From Methanoregula sp. SKADARSKE-2 (GTDB lineage Archaea > Halobacteriota > Methanomicrobia > Methanomicrobiales > Methanospirillaceae), in the NCBI GenBank assembly GCA_030919125.1, contig CP121470.1:1720391-1784390 (forward strand): a stretch of 64,000 nt of DNA. The letters are read 5' to 3'. This document shows, in pieces, positions 1 through 9,150 of this stretch. The notes under the pieces are model-generated. The model was not told the origin of the DNA. It did no database searches and saw nothing but the letters and a program-made list of their open reading frames with translations. Position 1 is the first letter of the stretch. The number at the start of each line of letters is the position of its first letter. The position numbers and the translations under genes are program-made.

Positions 1-123
1 CTGCCTATGGCCTCATCAATATCCATCAATATCTTCATCGGAGAGACGATGTTTACGGTGATCGACTATTTGAGGGAAGAAGTCGGTTCCTCCACCCTGA
101 ACAATCCGACAGAGGTACTATGA
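1..123 (+). CDS. 3' end of an unidentified gene
   Basis: Frame 1 is open from the window edge to a TGA at 121-123, giving the last 40 residues of a protein that begins outside the window. The tail mixes hydrophobic and acidic residues (for example FTVIDYLREEVG) and ends NNPTEVL. I do not recognise the family from this piece. It could also be chance, because 40 open codons is a short stretch. Confidence 0.4.
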   Translation: MPMASSISINIFIGETMFTVIDYLREEVGSSTLNNPTEVL

Positions 124-266
124 CTCGTCGCAGTTGGTATACTACAATCTTCCTGTTCCGGCTCTGATCCATCAGGAATAATGTAACCTGAGATCGGATT
201 GTCGCTCCTCGTCCGTAAAATGCAGATTGTTATCTACTATAAAGAAAGAAAATTATTACTGCAATC

Positions 267-1415
267 ATGATTTCGTGGCTGATCGAGAATTTCAGGAACT
301 TTAAGCCTTCCGCGGCAATAGCGATCAACGCCACCCGGCACATGAACAAGATAGAACGCAGGAAACTCTTCTCACCCGATCTCGAACCCATGCGTACTGC
401 GGAGGGTCGCTGGTTTGAGGCAATTGTCTATGAGATGTTCCTCGATATATCGAAAGAATCCGATTCGATCAAGTATCTTGCGATGAAAGGTGCGGATGCC
501 CCAAGGCAGCGGGAAGACGTCAGGCGGGGACAAAACGGGCTTTTTTACTCGAAATACGGGGACATCACCATCAGGGGCAACGGTCAGGATCTCGCGGAAT
601 TCGATATGCTTCTTGTCGATTCCGAGAACCATGTGACATTTGCAGAAGTGGTAACGTCACCTGCCGATTTACGGGAGTTCGAGCAGGAGATCGCCTACAA
701 GAAAAAACTGCTCGGGTATCTTTATGGCCAGAAAATTACCCCGTTTCTTCTCATCTCATCGTTCGATCTTACCAACTATTCGGTGGTAAAACGCTTAATG
801 AAAGATAAAACGAACGCAATTATCCACACCATCTCGTGCGAACAGATCAAATCACTGGTGAAACATTACCGGCCGAGGATTATTTACAACAACCCGGTAA
901 ACCACCCGAAATTGATCCGGGCAACCGATATCAAGATGAAAAATCCGTTCGATTACAAACGATACCACGATGAAGTCCGTACCAGGATCTTTACTGATAT
1001 AGAAAAACGAGAACGAAAAAAATTTCCGGAGATAACCGATCCCACGGGAATGCTCGTCAAGAAAGTCCTCTACGGGGCTTTGCTCCCGCCGGCCATAAAA
1101 GCCCTTTGTGAGACCTATGGCCTCACGCTAAAAGGCAAACCCATCAGCTTTTTAGATTTCCCGAAATACTACTCAAAAGCCATTATTGCCACAGATCTTC
1201 CGGGCTATGAGCTGATTATTTACCTGCGATCAAAACAGAAGAAAGAGTATCACAAGATGATCCAGGCAAAGGACGGGCATTTCAAGTTCGAACGGCCCAC
1301 TCCGCCAAAAGTCGGCTTCTTTCTCTGGCTCGAAGCTATCCAGCCCACGCTTGGTACCCGGATAACCCTGGAAGTCCTGGAAAAATTCAGTATTGCAGGA
1401 CCACAAAAAAAATAA
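267..1415 (+). CDS. Uncharacterised protein, possible PD-(D/E)XK-like nuclease fold
   Basis: This 382-residue protein has no signal peptide or membrane segment. Residues 45-150 look like a restriction-endonuclease-like core: Glu51 in a helix (GRWFEAIVYEMF), Asp113 in the strand EFDMLLV, Glu127 in the next strand (VTFAEVV), then a lysine-rich helix (YKKKLLGYL, 144-152). The second half of a classic [DE]-x-K motif is absent: E127-V-V replaces it, so the lysine may come from the helix. The remaining 230 residues are basic and unassigned. The gene stands alone and converges with the glutamate-synthase-like gene. The ATG at 267 follows an AT-rich stretch suited to an archaeal promoter. The nuclease call is my inference from pattern and spacing; the family itself is not recognised. 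Confidence 0.55.
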   Translation: MISWLIENFRNFKPSAAIAINATRHMNKIERRKLFSPDLEPMRTAEGRWFEAIVYEMFLDISKESDSIKYLAMKGADAPRQREDVRRGQNGLFYSKYGDITIRGNGQDLAEFDMLLVDSENHVTFAEVVTSPADLREFEQEIAYKKKLLGYLYGQKITPFLLISSFDLTNYSVVKRLMKDKTNAIIHTISCEQIKSLVKHYRPRIIYNNPVNHPKLIRATDIKMKNPFDYKRYHDEVRTRIFTDIEKRERKKFPEITDPTGMLVKKVLYGALLPPAIKALCETYGLTLKGKPISFLDFPKYYSKAIIATDLPGYELIIYLRSKQKKEYHKMIQAKDGHFKFERPTPPKVGFFLWLEAIQPTLGTRITLEVLEKFSIAGPQKK

Positions 1416-1458
1416 TTGTTGCCGGGATCGGTACCGGCCGGATACGTTTCTCTCCCGG

Positions 1459-3048
1459 TTAATCGAGAAGGGCACCCATCGCCTCGTCGAACCGTGAGCT
1501 CATGACATAGTCGATACCGGATACTTCTGCAGCCTCCGGAGTAAGAGCCATCAGGTCGTCACGGGACATGGTCGAGAGTTGGAAGTTCCTGCTCCCTGCC
1601 ATAATCTGCTGGAGACCGGTCTTGAACTTCTGCGAGTACGTGTAGATACCGACTGCACCCATTGGGATCTCTTTGATACGGTTGCCGAATTTCTCCTTGA
1701 GCTCCTCGTACGCAACAAAGATCTCTTCGATATTGTTCCCGTACTTCGAGACCGACTTGGGAAGGTCGCCTTCCTTGATCCATTTCTCGATATTCTTGCC
1801 TACCATGCCGGGGATCATGAGGCCACGACCCATGCAGACAGCTTTGAAGTAGGGGCTGCCCATGGCGAGCGCCTTGAATGTGCCGGGTTCATCGGAGAAA
1901 CCACCCGCCATTGCAAGGTCGGGGACACGGTAGCCTTTCTTATCGAGTTTTGTCGCAAACTCATACGCAAGCGACTGGAGATAGAATGTCGGGATACCCC
2001 ACTCGTTCATCATCGGCCATGGACTCATACCGGTCCCACCCGGTGCCCCGTCGATGGTGAGGAGATCGATCTTAGCCTCGGAGCTGTACCTGAGGGCCAT
2101 TGCCAGTTCGACCATGGAGTATGCACCGGTCTTTAACGTCACACGCTTGAACCCGATGTCGCGGAGCCGGTCAACCTCTTCGAGGAAGCCTTCTTTGGTA
2201 ACGAAACCGAGACGGGAATGGCGCTCAAACTCCTTGATTGCCCCCGCCTTGAAGGCTGCCTGATTCTCTTTCAGGATCGGGTCGGGCAGGACGATATAGC
2301 CGCGCTTCTTGAGCTCGATCGCACGCTCGAGGGATTTGACCTTGATCTCCCCGCCAATGCACTTTGCACCCTGGCCCCATTTCAGTTCGATGGTGTCAAG
2401 ATTGTGCTTGCTCGCGACATACTCCGCGGTTCCAAGCCGGGTGTCCTCTACATTCATCTGGACGAGCATCTCTCCGTAACCGTCGTAGAATTTCCTGTAG
2501 ATATTGATACGGCGATCCATCTCGAGTGATTCCGTCACCTTTCCGTTGCTGTCCCGCTTGAGCCCGGGATCGATACCGCAGACGTTCTCACCGCAGACAA
2601 GGGTGATCCCGGAGATTGCCGCCCCGATGGCGAAGTGTTCCCAGTTCACTCTGGCGATCTCGGTCGAGCCCAGGGCCCCGGTAAAGATAGGAAGTCTCAT
2701 CCTGACCTTCTTGTCCCAGCCGTACTCGGTCTCGGTATCCACAGTTGAGAAGACCGCTGTATCCGGACCTGCTTCGATCCCTTCAGGAAGGCCGCGTGCG
2801 CCTACTGCATACCCGTGAATATTGAGGTGTGAGTAGTCGATCGGGTAATTCTTGTCAGCACCCGCAGTCATCTCACCGAAGGGACCGGGATAAAGAACCT
2901 CCCGACCGCGGAACGATGCCAGCCAGGTCTCACAGCTTCCCCTGCATCCATCGATACAACGGGTACAGATACCGGACATGGGAGCAACATTCCTTGACCG
3001 GCTCACCGTCCCCGTTGCTTCGTTTGCGTTTGGTTGCCTAAGATTCAA
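1459..3048 (-). CDS. Archaeal FMN-binding glutamate synthase-like protein (GltB central/FMN domain)
   Basis: The 529-residue protein matches the archaeal stand-alone glutamate-synthase domain, corresponding to the FMN/2-oxoglutarate barrel of bacterial GltB without its glutaminase part. Visible landmarks are the glycine-rich barrel segment TIDGAPGGTGMSP, the later segment LAMAGGFSDEPG and the phosphate-binding CMGRGLMIPG. The N-terminus carries a short cysteine cluster (CTRCIDGCRGSCETW) that may bind metal or an Fe-S cluster. In this family the domain takes ammonia and electrons from separate partner subunits to turn 2-oxoglutarate into glutamate. No glutaminase or ferredoxin subunit is adjacent, so partners must lie elsewhere. 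The start at 3048 is the first ATG and keeps the cysteine cluster. Confidence 0.88.
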   Translation of the reverse strand: MNLRQPNANEATGTVSRSRNVAPMSGICTRCIDGCRGSCETWLASFRGREVLYPGPFGEMTAGADKNYPIDYSHLNIHGYAVGARGLPEGIEAGPDTAVFSTVDTETEYGWDKKVRMRLPIFTGALGSTEIARVNWEHFAIGAAISGITLVCGENVCGIDPGLKRDSNGKVTESLEMDRRINIYRKFYDGYGEMLVQMNVEDTRLGTAEYVASKHNLDTIELKWGQGAKCIGGEIKVKSLERAIELKKRGYIVLPDPILKENQAAFKAGAIKEFERHSRLGFVTKEGFLEEVDRLRDIGFKRVTLKTGAYSMVELAMALRYSSEAKIDLLTIDGAPGGTGMSPWPMMNEWGIPTFYLQSLAYEFATKLDKKGYRVPDLAMAGGFSDEPGTFKALAMGSPYFKAVCMGRGLMIPGMVGKNIEKWIKEGDLPKSVSKYGNNIEEIFVAYEELKEKFGNRIKEIPMGAVGIYTYSQKFKTGLQQIMAGSRNFQLSTMSRDDLMALTPEAAEVSGIDYVMSSRFDEAMGALLD

Positions 3049-3392
3049 GATACCACTCCATTAGAATTTTTAGATATTCCCCGAACATCGAAGTGCATGG
3101 ATTCACCACATGAAGGAATGTGCCTTCTCCGCTGAGAAGATAACCATTTGAGTATATTTCTCAAACAAAATTTATTTGCAACGCTATCGGTAATAAGCGC
3201 TTGCTTTCCATCTTCATATAAGATTTATGGTTTTTGTCTGTGATGGCAACATATTTCCATCCAGTTTTTCTAAAAAATGAATCAGATTTTTAAGAAAAAT
3301 TAAAAAAAATACATGTTTGTTCATTTTTTGAAAACCGGGAATATGAGGACAAATTTAAGGACTGGATATTTTTTCTCGAAGGAAAAAATAAA
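3049..3392. other. AT-rich gap without a recognisable gene
   Basis: This stretch lies between the start of the glutamate-synthase-like gene and the left edge of the first IS5 copy. It is AT-rich with runs of A and T and contains no credible open frame. It probably holds the promoter of the minus-strand gene, but I cannot place a specific TATA box. Confidence 0.5.
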
Positions 3393-4287
3393 AGAGAATT
3401 CTGAAAAATTCCCCCTGTAGCCGGTAGTACTTTATCTTAGTACGATCAATGACGAGTATGGAAAATCTGGTTGATTTTGCGCTCGAGAAGCGGTATGAGA
3501 GTATCAAACGACTCGGGGATCGGCTTGACGGATTTTCGACATTAATCAATTGGGAGAGGTTTCTGACGGTAGTGGGAGGTCTGTATCGAAACCAGACCGA
3601 AGAGGGCGGTCGACCGAATATTGATATCGTTCTCATGGTTAAGATGCTGGTACTCCAGTCGATGTACAGCCTGTCCGATCCCGAACTTGAGCGTCAGGCC
3701 AATGATCGCATATCATTTATGAAATTCCTCGGGTATCCTAACAAGGTCCCGGATCAGACCACCGTCTGGTATTTCCGGGAGCGGTTGGCAAAGACCGGAA
3801 AGGATAAGGATATCTGGGATGAGCTCCAGCGACAACTCGATGCACAATGTCTGAAAATCAAAAAAGGCACCATTCAGGATGCGACTTTCATCACCTCAGA
3901 GCCCGGTCATGCTTCAACGAATACACCCCGGGGTGATGCTGCAAAAACTCGAAGAAGCCGGGATGGAACATGGGCGATAAAGGGCAAGAAATCTTATTTT
4001 GGATACAAACTCCATACCAAAGAGGATTGTGACTTCGGACTGATCCGGGCTCTCGAGGTTACAACACCTCAACCCACGATTCTTTGATCGATCTGCCAAT
4101 GAAGGTGATGTGATTTACCGGACGCTTTCATCAAGAATGTGTTTTACTCCGCGCATACCCGCGTCACCACGGTTTTCAGAGTCCACGCAAAAATGGTATT
4201 CTTGACATTCAGCTTCAACCTGTTTCAACTTGCAACTCTCAAAAAAGAAGGGTACTTGAGCGGATGCTGTTGATAAAAAACTGAAAT
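3393..4287 (+). mobile_element. IS5-family insertion sequence, damaged copy (mosaic)
   Basis: The first ~680 bases (3393-~4075) match the complete copy at 34586-35625 almost base for base; I count only a handful of differences. After about 4078 the two remain alignable but drop to roughly 75-80% identity, and an internal block of about 150 bases (present near 35308-35465) is missing. The shared right edge ends at the tail ...AAAAAACTGAAAT in both copies. I could not find clear terminal inverted repeats or a target duplication, so the outer limits are set only by where the two copies stop matching. Confidence 0.8.
3449..4087 (+). pseudogene. Truncated IS5-family transposase
   Basis: The open frame covers the first ~205 residues of the 325-residue transposase seen intact at 34642-35619. 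It keeps the N-terminal helical domain and the first catalytic aspartate (in IQDATFI). A one-base change near 4067 shifts the frame just after RALEVTT, and the later catalytic Asp and Glu are lost through the shift and the internal deletion. The copy cannot move itself. It could still supply a DNA-binding N-terminal fragment if expressed. Confidence 0.85.
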
Positions 4288-4496
4288 ATAACCGATAGAT
4301 AAGATTTGGGAAATGGTTTTGCGTTCTTCACATTTATCGAAAATTTTTTGTGGTTATTCGGAATTTTCGGAAGTTCGATGATACCCTGCGGAGTGTCCGG
4401 CGTGTCCGGGGTTCATCTCAGGTAACCCAGTGGGCTGATTATCTCCTGTCCCTGCCGGCACCGGCTTTTTATTGTTTCCGGGATAACAGAAAAAGC

Positions 4497-5828
4497 ATGG
4501 ATGTAGAGGAATTTGTCCGCAAAAGGATTGCGGACAGCGTGCCGGAAGAGACGATTCACCAGAACCTAGTCGAACAGATCCTCGAAATAAAATCGGTGAA
4601 CCCTTCCTTCGCATCCTCGTTTGCCCGTGCAGTGATCGAGGAGGTAAAGAATACCCGGGGGATATCCGGGGATTTCTTCGAATTCGAGCCTGCTGGCGTA
4701 AAAATGGGCGAGTTCGGTGTCGGATCCCGGGGGAAAGGGGATTTCTTTGCCCACCGGCAGATCGCCCGCATCATCGGGAAGACTTCGGCATCGGTAGGTG
4801 TCGACGAGATGGACGATGCAGGTGCCGTCCGGGCCGGCGGGGAATATATCGTCTGCACTGTCGACGGTATGCACTCACGCCTCTCGGACTACCCGTTCCT
4901 CGCCGGATTCCATGTCACCCGCGCGACCCTCCGGGATACCTATGTCATGGGCGCAAAGCCGATCATGCTCTTCTCTGACATCCACGTCGCGGATGATGGG
5001 GATGTTGCCAAGATCTTCGATTATACAGCCGGGATCACGACCGTCGGGGAGGCGATGGATGTCCCGCTCGTCACGGGCTCAACGCTCCGGATCGGCGGGG
5101 ACATGGTGCTCGGGAGCCGTCTCACCGGCTGTGTCGGCGCAGTTGGTGTCGCAGAGCACCTCACCGCGAGGAGATCCACTGCACCGGGCGATGTCCTTCT
5201 GATGACCGAAGGAGCCGGGGGCGGGACGATCGCGACTGCAGCAATCTATTCCGGCTTTGCGGATGTTGTCGGACAAACGATCAACTTAAACTTCCTCACT
5301 GCCTGCGAGACCCTGATGAAGAGCGGGGTCTTCCCGCAGATCCATGCCATGACCGATGTAACGAACGGGGGGATTCGGGGCGATGCCTTCGAGATGGCAG
5401 AGACGGCGGGATGCAGGATAATCATCGATGAGCAGGCTATCGGCAGCCTCGTGGAACCGCACGTGATGGAGATGCTCGAATCCCTCCGGATAGATTACCT
5501 TGGTGTCTCCCTCGATGCCCTCCTGATTGTTGCCCCTGCGGATGCAGCAGATCAGATCTGTTCGGTAGTGAAATCCTCCGGGGTCCGGATGCACAGGATA
5601 GGGTACGTGGAGACCGGTAAGGTGGAATCCGTGCTGCTCGTTGACGGGAAGGAGCAGGACTTCACCCCCCGGTTCCGCGAGTCGGCCTATACCCCGGTGA
5701 AGAAGGTTGTCGACACCGATCTCCGTGACTTCGAAGAGATGCAGGCAGGAGTCCTCCGCGCTTCGGAGGCGGCGATCCAGAAGAAGAAACGGGTGCTGTC
5801 GCACCTGATGGCAACGAAACACTCCTGA
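4497..5828 (+). CDS. AIR synthase-related protein (PurM superfamily, COG2144-like)
   Basis: About 443 residues from the chosen start. Residues 1-100 form a mostly helical N-terminal extension; the rest is a PurM/HypE/ThiL/SelD-type ATP-binding fold, with the early metal- and phosphate-binding part (GVDEMDDAGAV) and the later TDVTNGGIRGDAFEMAE. Proteins of this 'selenophosphate synthetase-related' group are common in methanogens, but their substrate is unknown, so none is assigned. The frame is open back to 4350, but those 49 codons lie next to the IS5 remnant and do not look conserved. I prefer the ATG at 4497, where the family-like sequence begins. The gene ends convergently with the methyltransferase at 5849. 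Confidence 0.8.
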   Translation: MDVEEFVRKRIADSVPEETIHQNLVEQILEIKSVNPSFASSFARAVIEEVKNTRGISGDFFEFEPAGVKMGEFGVGSRGKGDFFAHRQIARIIGKTSASVGVDEMDDAGAVRAGGEYIVCTVDGMHSRLSDYPFLAGFHVTRATLRDTYVMGAKPIMLFSDIHVADDGDVAKIFDYTAGITTVGEAMDVPLVTGSTLRIGGDMVLGSRLTGCVGAVGVAEHLTARRSTAPGDVLLMTEGAGGGTIATAAIYSGFADVVGQTINLNFLTACETLMKSGVFPQIHAMTDVTNGGIRGDAFEMAETAGCRIIIDEQAIGSLVEPHVMEMLESLRIDYLGVSLDALLIVAPADAADQICSVVKSSGVRMHRIGYVETGKVESVLLVDGKEQDFTPRFRESAYTPVKKVVDTDLRDFEEMQAGVLRASEAAIQKKKRVLSHLMATKHS

Positions 5829-5852
5829 TTTTATTCTTTTTTTATTTTTTAG
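5829..5852 (+). terminator. T-rich tract, likely archaeal terminator between convergent genes
   Basis: Right after the stop codon at 5828 the plus strand reads GATTTTATTC followed by runs of T. Oligo-T tracts on the coding strand terminate archaeal RNA polymerase. It sits in the 20-base gap between two convergent genes. Confidence 0.5.
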
Positions 5853-6580
5853 TGTTCCGGCTTCTCCCCGCTGACGCAGATATTGTACGCGAGCTGGGGC
5901 ACCCGTTTTTCCACGAAGGGTTCCATCCTGCTCGCAAGCGAGAAGAGGGGATCGAACATGTTGATATGAGCAAATGAACACCACTGGATCCGGATACTCT
6001 CAAATCCCGCGGAGGAGAAGAGTTCCCGCATCTCCTGCTCGTTATAATAATGCTCCCCGAAATTTTTCATGACAACGTGTTTTACCCGGATCTTTTCGCT
6101 GATATGGTAGAGGACCGGAATCCCCCGGGTCAGCAGTTTTTTCCCAAGCGTGCAGACCGCAATTTTTCCTTCGGGCCTGAGGACCCGGTATGCTTCCGCA
6201 AGCATATTCTCCGGGTTCTTGAGGTACGTAAAGACGAGGAGGCTTGAAACAGCGTCGAAGGAATTATCCCGGAAGGGCAAATTGTCTGCAGTTCCCAGGG
6301 TAAATACCGAGCCTGCACACCGGCGGCGGGCACGCTCGATCATCATCCTGCTGATATCGAGCCCGGTTGCGGTTCCGCCATTCCTTACATACCGGTCAAC
6401 GAAAAGACCGGTACCGCACCCGATATCCAGCAGCTCTCCGCTCCCCGGCAGTGCATCCATGACGTACCCGCTGATGTGGTCGTGGTAGGATTTTCCTTTG
6501 GTGCAGTCATAGTGGGAATCGTAAATATCCGCGATGGTGTCGTAATGGTCACGGATCTTCTCCTGCTTGACGGAACTCAT
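5849..6580 (-). CDS. Class I SAM-dependent methyltransferase
   Basis: This 243-residue protein has the class I methyltransferase core: motif I LLDIGCGTGLF (about residues 50-60), an acidic residue ending strand 2 (GLDISRMM), then NSFDAVSSLLVF and the post-core LRPEGKIAV. It resembles the UbiE/COQ5-type small-molecule methyltransferases, but the substrate cannot be read from sequence. Its start codon overlaps the stop of the RFC paralogue by four bases (6577-6580), so the two are translationally coupled at the far end of the long minus-strand operon. Confidence 0.85.
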   Translation of the reverse strand: MSSVKQEKIRDHYDTIADIYDSHYDCTKGKSYHDHISGYVMDALPGSGELLDIGCGTGLFVDRYVRNGGTATGLDISRMMIERARRRCAGSVFTLGTADNLPFRDNSFDAVSSLLVFTYLKNPENMLAEAYRVLRPEGKIAVCTLGKKLLTRGIPVLYHISEKIRVKHVVMKNFGEHYYNEQEMRELFSSAGFESIRIQWCSFAHINMFDPLFSLASRMEPFVEKRVPQLAYNICVSGEKPEH

Positions 6581-7572
6581 GGGAAGACATCCCGGAGCGA
6601 GGAAGCAAATGCGCTGACCTGGAGATATTCATTATTCGCATGTTTGAGCCGGTGTTCCGCTTCTGCAAGGGTTATTACGAGCGCAGGGGCGTTGTACTCC
6701 CGCTGGATAATGTTCCGGAGTTCGGAAAAAACTTCATCCCCCGAGAGGCCGTAATCGATCATCAGCGACTCGAGCTGTCGCATTGCATGCTTCATATCCC
6801 CTTCTCTGAGAACCATGAGTGCGGACGCGGCAATATTCGCGGTCTCTGACTGCGATGCGATGAGGAGCTCGCCGCATTTTCCGGTCTCCAACGCAAGCTG
6901 GAGGAGAAGGATTCCCCGGCGCAGATCGCCCCGGGCAGCCTGCACGATAAGTTCCAGATCGTCATCGGAGCAGGAATACCCGCAACCGGTCTCTCTGCCC
7001 CGGATCGAAGAGAGATGCAGAAGCACGGTCTCCTGCCCGACCGGAGAGAAGAAGAGGGGAAGGCACCGTGAAGTAATTGCAGGAATAAGCGCGCTTGAGG
7101 TGTTTGTCGTAAAGACGAACCGGCAGGTCTGGCTGTACCGTTCCATAATCCTGCGGAGAGCCTGCTGTGCATCCCGGCTCAGGGCATGGGCATCCTCGAA
7201 GACGAGGAGTTTGAACGGGGTTTCGAGAGGTCGCATCGAGGCATATTCCTTCAGAATGTATTTGAAATTGTTAATCAGCGACTGGCTCTTCTGGTACAGG
7301 TGTGTATACCGCTCGTCCTGTTCGAGAAAGGCCTTTCCCTGGAGGAAGATGTCGGCGGTCTGGAAGACCGAGGTGTTCAGCTCCCAGTCCTCCCCGTACA
7401 GGGACCTTGCGAAGCATTCGATAGCAACACTCTTCCCGGTCCCGTGAGGCCCGGAAAGGAGGAGATGGGGGATCGTTCCGGATGCGGCAAAGGAGGTGAG
7501 GTGCTGGATCACCGGCTCCTGCCCGAGAATTTCTCCAAATTGTACCGGCCGGTACCGTTCAGTCCAAAGCAA
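6577..7572 (-). CDS. Second replication factor C small-subunit paralogue (AAA+ clamp loader)
   Basis: 331 residues with the RFC layout: the N-terminal RFC box (WTERYRPVQFGEILGQE), Walker A GPHGTGKS (41-48), Walker B LLVFEDAH (122-129), the SRC arginine finger (168-170) and a helical collar. It differs from the canonical small subunit at 16020-16994 in having EDAH instead of DEAD, a P-loop with GPHGT, and a divergent collar. Several methanogens and haloarchaea carry two different RFC small subunits in one clamp loader; this is probably the second type. It overlaps the phosphopantothenate synthetase gene by 14 bases and the methyltransferase by four. Whether it hydrolyses ATP well is uncertain because the second Walker B acidic position is altered. 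Confidence 0.85.
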   Translation of the reverse strand: MLWTERYRPVQFGEILGQEPVIQHLTSFAASGTIPHLLLSGPHGTGKSVAIECFARSLYGEDWELNTSVFQTADIFLQGKAFLEQDERYTHLYQKSQSLINNFKYILKEYASMRPLETPFKLLVFEDAHALSRDAQQALRRIMERYSQTCRFVFTTNTSSALIPAITSRCLPLFFSPVGQETVLLHLSSIRGRETGCGYSCSDDDLELIVQAARGDLRRGILLLQLALETGKCGELLIASQSETANIAASALMVLREGDMKHAMRQLESLMIDYGLSGDEVFSELRNIIQREYNAPALVITLAEAEHRLKHANNEYLQVSAFASSLRDVFP

Positions 7573-8290
7573 GGGATAACCTCCCAGTCATCTCGCAAAT
7601 TGCTTCCGACAGAAAATACCGGTTGTCGGTTTCTTTGAGAAGCGTTACTCTCTCCTCGGTGCCAATCGTAGTACACGACTCCGCAATGTGGGGCACTGCC
7701 CGGGTAAGTTCATCGACAATAGTAAGGGTCGCGGTCCGTGCGGTCCGGGAGAGCGGGTTCAGGTCGATTGCGATCACTTTCTTGCCCATGCCCACGAGCG
7801 CCTCGCACCGGTCACCATCTTCGAGCGGGACCAGGACAACATCCGCTGCATACATCCCTTCGCGCCGGCACCATGCCCGATCGTGGGAGAGGGGCAACAA
7901 CCGTTCGGCAGGCCCGGAGAAGACGTCCGCTCCTGCATCGCGGAGCAGGTTCTCGATCTTGAGAATCCTCACTTCGGTCCGGTGGAAGAGGTTGACCTCG
8001 ACGAGCGCCCCGGTCGCCTTCTGAAGTGATGCGATCTCTCGCGCTGCAAGCGCGGCGGTGTTCCCGTTGACCGAGATCACCGGATGGCGGGCTGTGAGGA
8101 GCATTGCCGATGCGATCCTTGCGGCAAGCATGGCGCTCTCGGTTGTCCTCTCCCCGAGGAGGTAATCGAATGCTTCACCACGTCCGTGAGCGGTGAGCCC
8201 CTCCCAGGCAACGATCCCCTGCTCGGCGCAGCGTGCCAGCCGTTCCCTGGTCACCAGGGAGTGGTAGCGGGGGTGGTCGACCGGGATCAT
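7559..8290 (-). CDS. 4-phosphopantoate--beta-alanine ligase (phosphopantothenate synthetase)
   Basis: 243 residues matching the archaeal phosphopantothenate synthetase family (COG1701/DUF137). The enzyme joins 4-phosphopantoate and beta-alanine with ATP, the second archaeal-specific step toward CoA. Recognisable parts are the N-terminal DHPRYHSLVTRERL, the segment HPVISVNGNTAALAA (about residues 69-83), and GMGKKVIAIDLNPLSRTA (about 167-184). The start overlaps the end of the pantoate kinase gene by four bases, and coaBC lies just upstream, so three consecutive CoA steps are co-transcribed. The functional call is strong because both sequence and neighbours agree. Confidence 0.93.
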   Translation of the reverse strand: MIPVDHPRYHSLVTRERLARCAEQGIVAWEGLTAHGRGEAFDYLLGERTTESAMLAARIASAMLLTARHPVISVNGNTAALAAREIASLQKATGALVEVNLFHRTEVRILKIENLLRDAGADVFSGPAERLLPLSHDRAWCRREGMYAADVVLVPLEDGDRCEALVGMGKKVIAIDLNPLSRTARTATLTIVDELTRAVPHIAESCTTIGTEERVTLLKETDNRYFLSEAICEMTGRLSLALD

Positions 8291-9150
8291 GCTATCTCCC
8301 GCACGATATGCACGCCATCCTGCGCGACATGGAATTCATACACGTCACCCAGAGTTTCGAGGATGCGGCAGACATCCCTCCCGCAGGCAAAGACACCGTT
8401 TCCGAGCATCGTCATGCTCGCAGGTACACCGGCAGCATCGCATCGTTCAAGCGTGTTCTTTACTTCAGTGGTCATAAGGTCGCTCCGTTCGGTAAATTTC
8501 CGGCAGAGGGTGAAAAAGTCCGGGATATCCTTCGGAGTCTCAGCGGGAAATGCCGCAGATACCTGCCTCATCCGTTCCTCCGATCCCAGTACCTCCGGCG
8601 TATGGATAGGCCCAAAGCTCACTGCATACAGCGGCCCGGTGAGATCGAACCTCCGCTCATTGACCCCGTCGATGCCAGGTCTCGTCCGCACCACGAGCCC
8701 TCCACCCTGGCAGGCCGAGACATCCCCGAGGCCGGTCCGGTGAATTACTTCCTCTTCATGGGCAAGGAGGGCTATCTCCCGCGAAGACATGCCCAGCCCA
8801 AGGAGCCTGTTTGTGGCACAGAGGGAGGCGAGCAGGGCTGCTGCTGAGAGTCCGAAACCGGCCCCGATCGGAAGACGACATTCGGTCACTATGGATGCAG
8901 TCACCTGAAGTCGTTCCAGGGCCGAAGATATGAGGAGTGAGCCTGATGAGGATGAGACTCTCCCGGAAGGGTATGTCCTCTTGATCTCAATCCTTGTCTC
9001 CTGAGAAGGACGCACGGTGACCGTGACCCCTTCACTGATAACGATCCCTGATCCGATGCTCCCCGTTACAGCCGGGGAACTCCCGGGAACCCGCCGGAAA
9101 TACCCGGAGATATGGCCGGGGCAGAACGCAATGACGGCAGAAGCTTTCAT
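8287..9150 (-). CDS. Pantoate kinase (GHMP superfamily)
   Basis: 287-residue archaeal pantoate kinase (COG1829). It phosphorylates pantoate to 4-phosphopantoate, replacing the bacterial pantothenate kinase route. The GHMP ATP-binding motif is visible as LPIGAGFGLSAAALLA (about residues 92-107), and the N-terminus FCPGHISGYF plus TGLGDVSACQGGG (about 147-159) are typical of the family. The gene sits between coaBC and phosphopantothenate synthetase. A 150-base gap separates it from coaBC, so an internal promoter is possible; the link to the next gene is an overlap. Confidence 0.93.
   Translation of the reverse strand: MKASAVIAFCPGHISGYFRRVPGSSPAVTGSIGSGIVISEGVTVTVRPSQETRIEIKRTYPSGRVSSSSGSLLISSALERLQVTASIVTECRLPIGAGFGLSAAALLASLCATNRLLGLGMSSREIALLAHEEEVIHRTGLGDVSACQGGGLVVRTRPGIDGVNERRFDLTGPLYAVSFGPIHTPEVLGSEERMRQVSAAFPAETPKDIPDFFTLCRKFTERSDLMTTEVKNTLERCDAAGVPASMTMLGNGVFACGRDVCRILETLGDVYEFHVAQDGVHIVREIA

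Noticed and set aside
4350-4496. 49-codon upstream extension of the AIR-synthase-related gene
   Set aside because: The residues are not family-like and lie next to the IS5 remnant; the ATG at 4497 begins the conserved helical domain.
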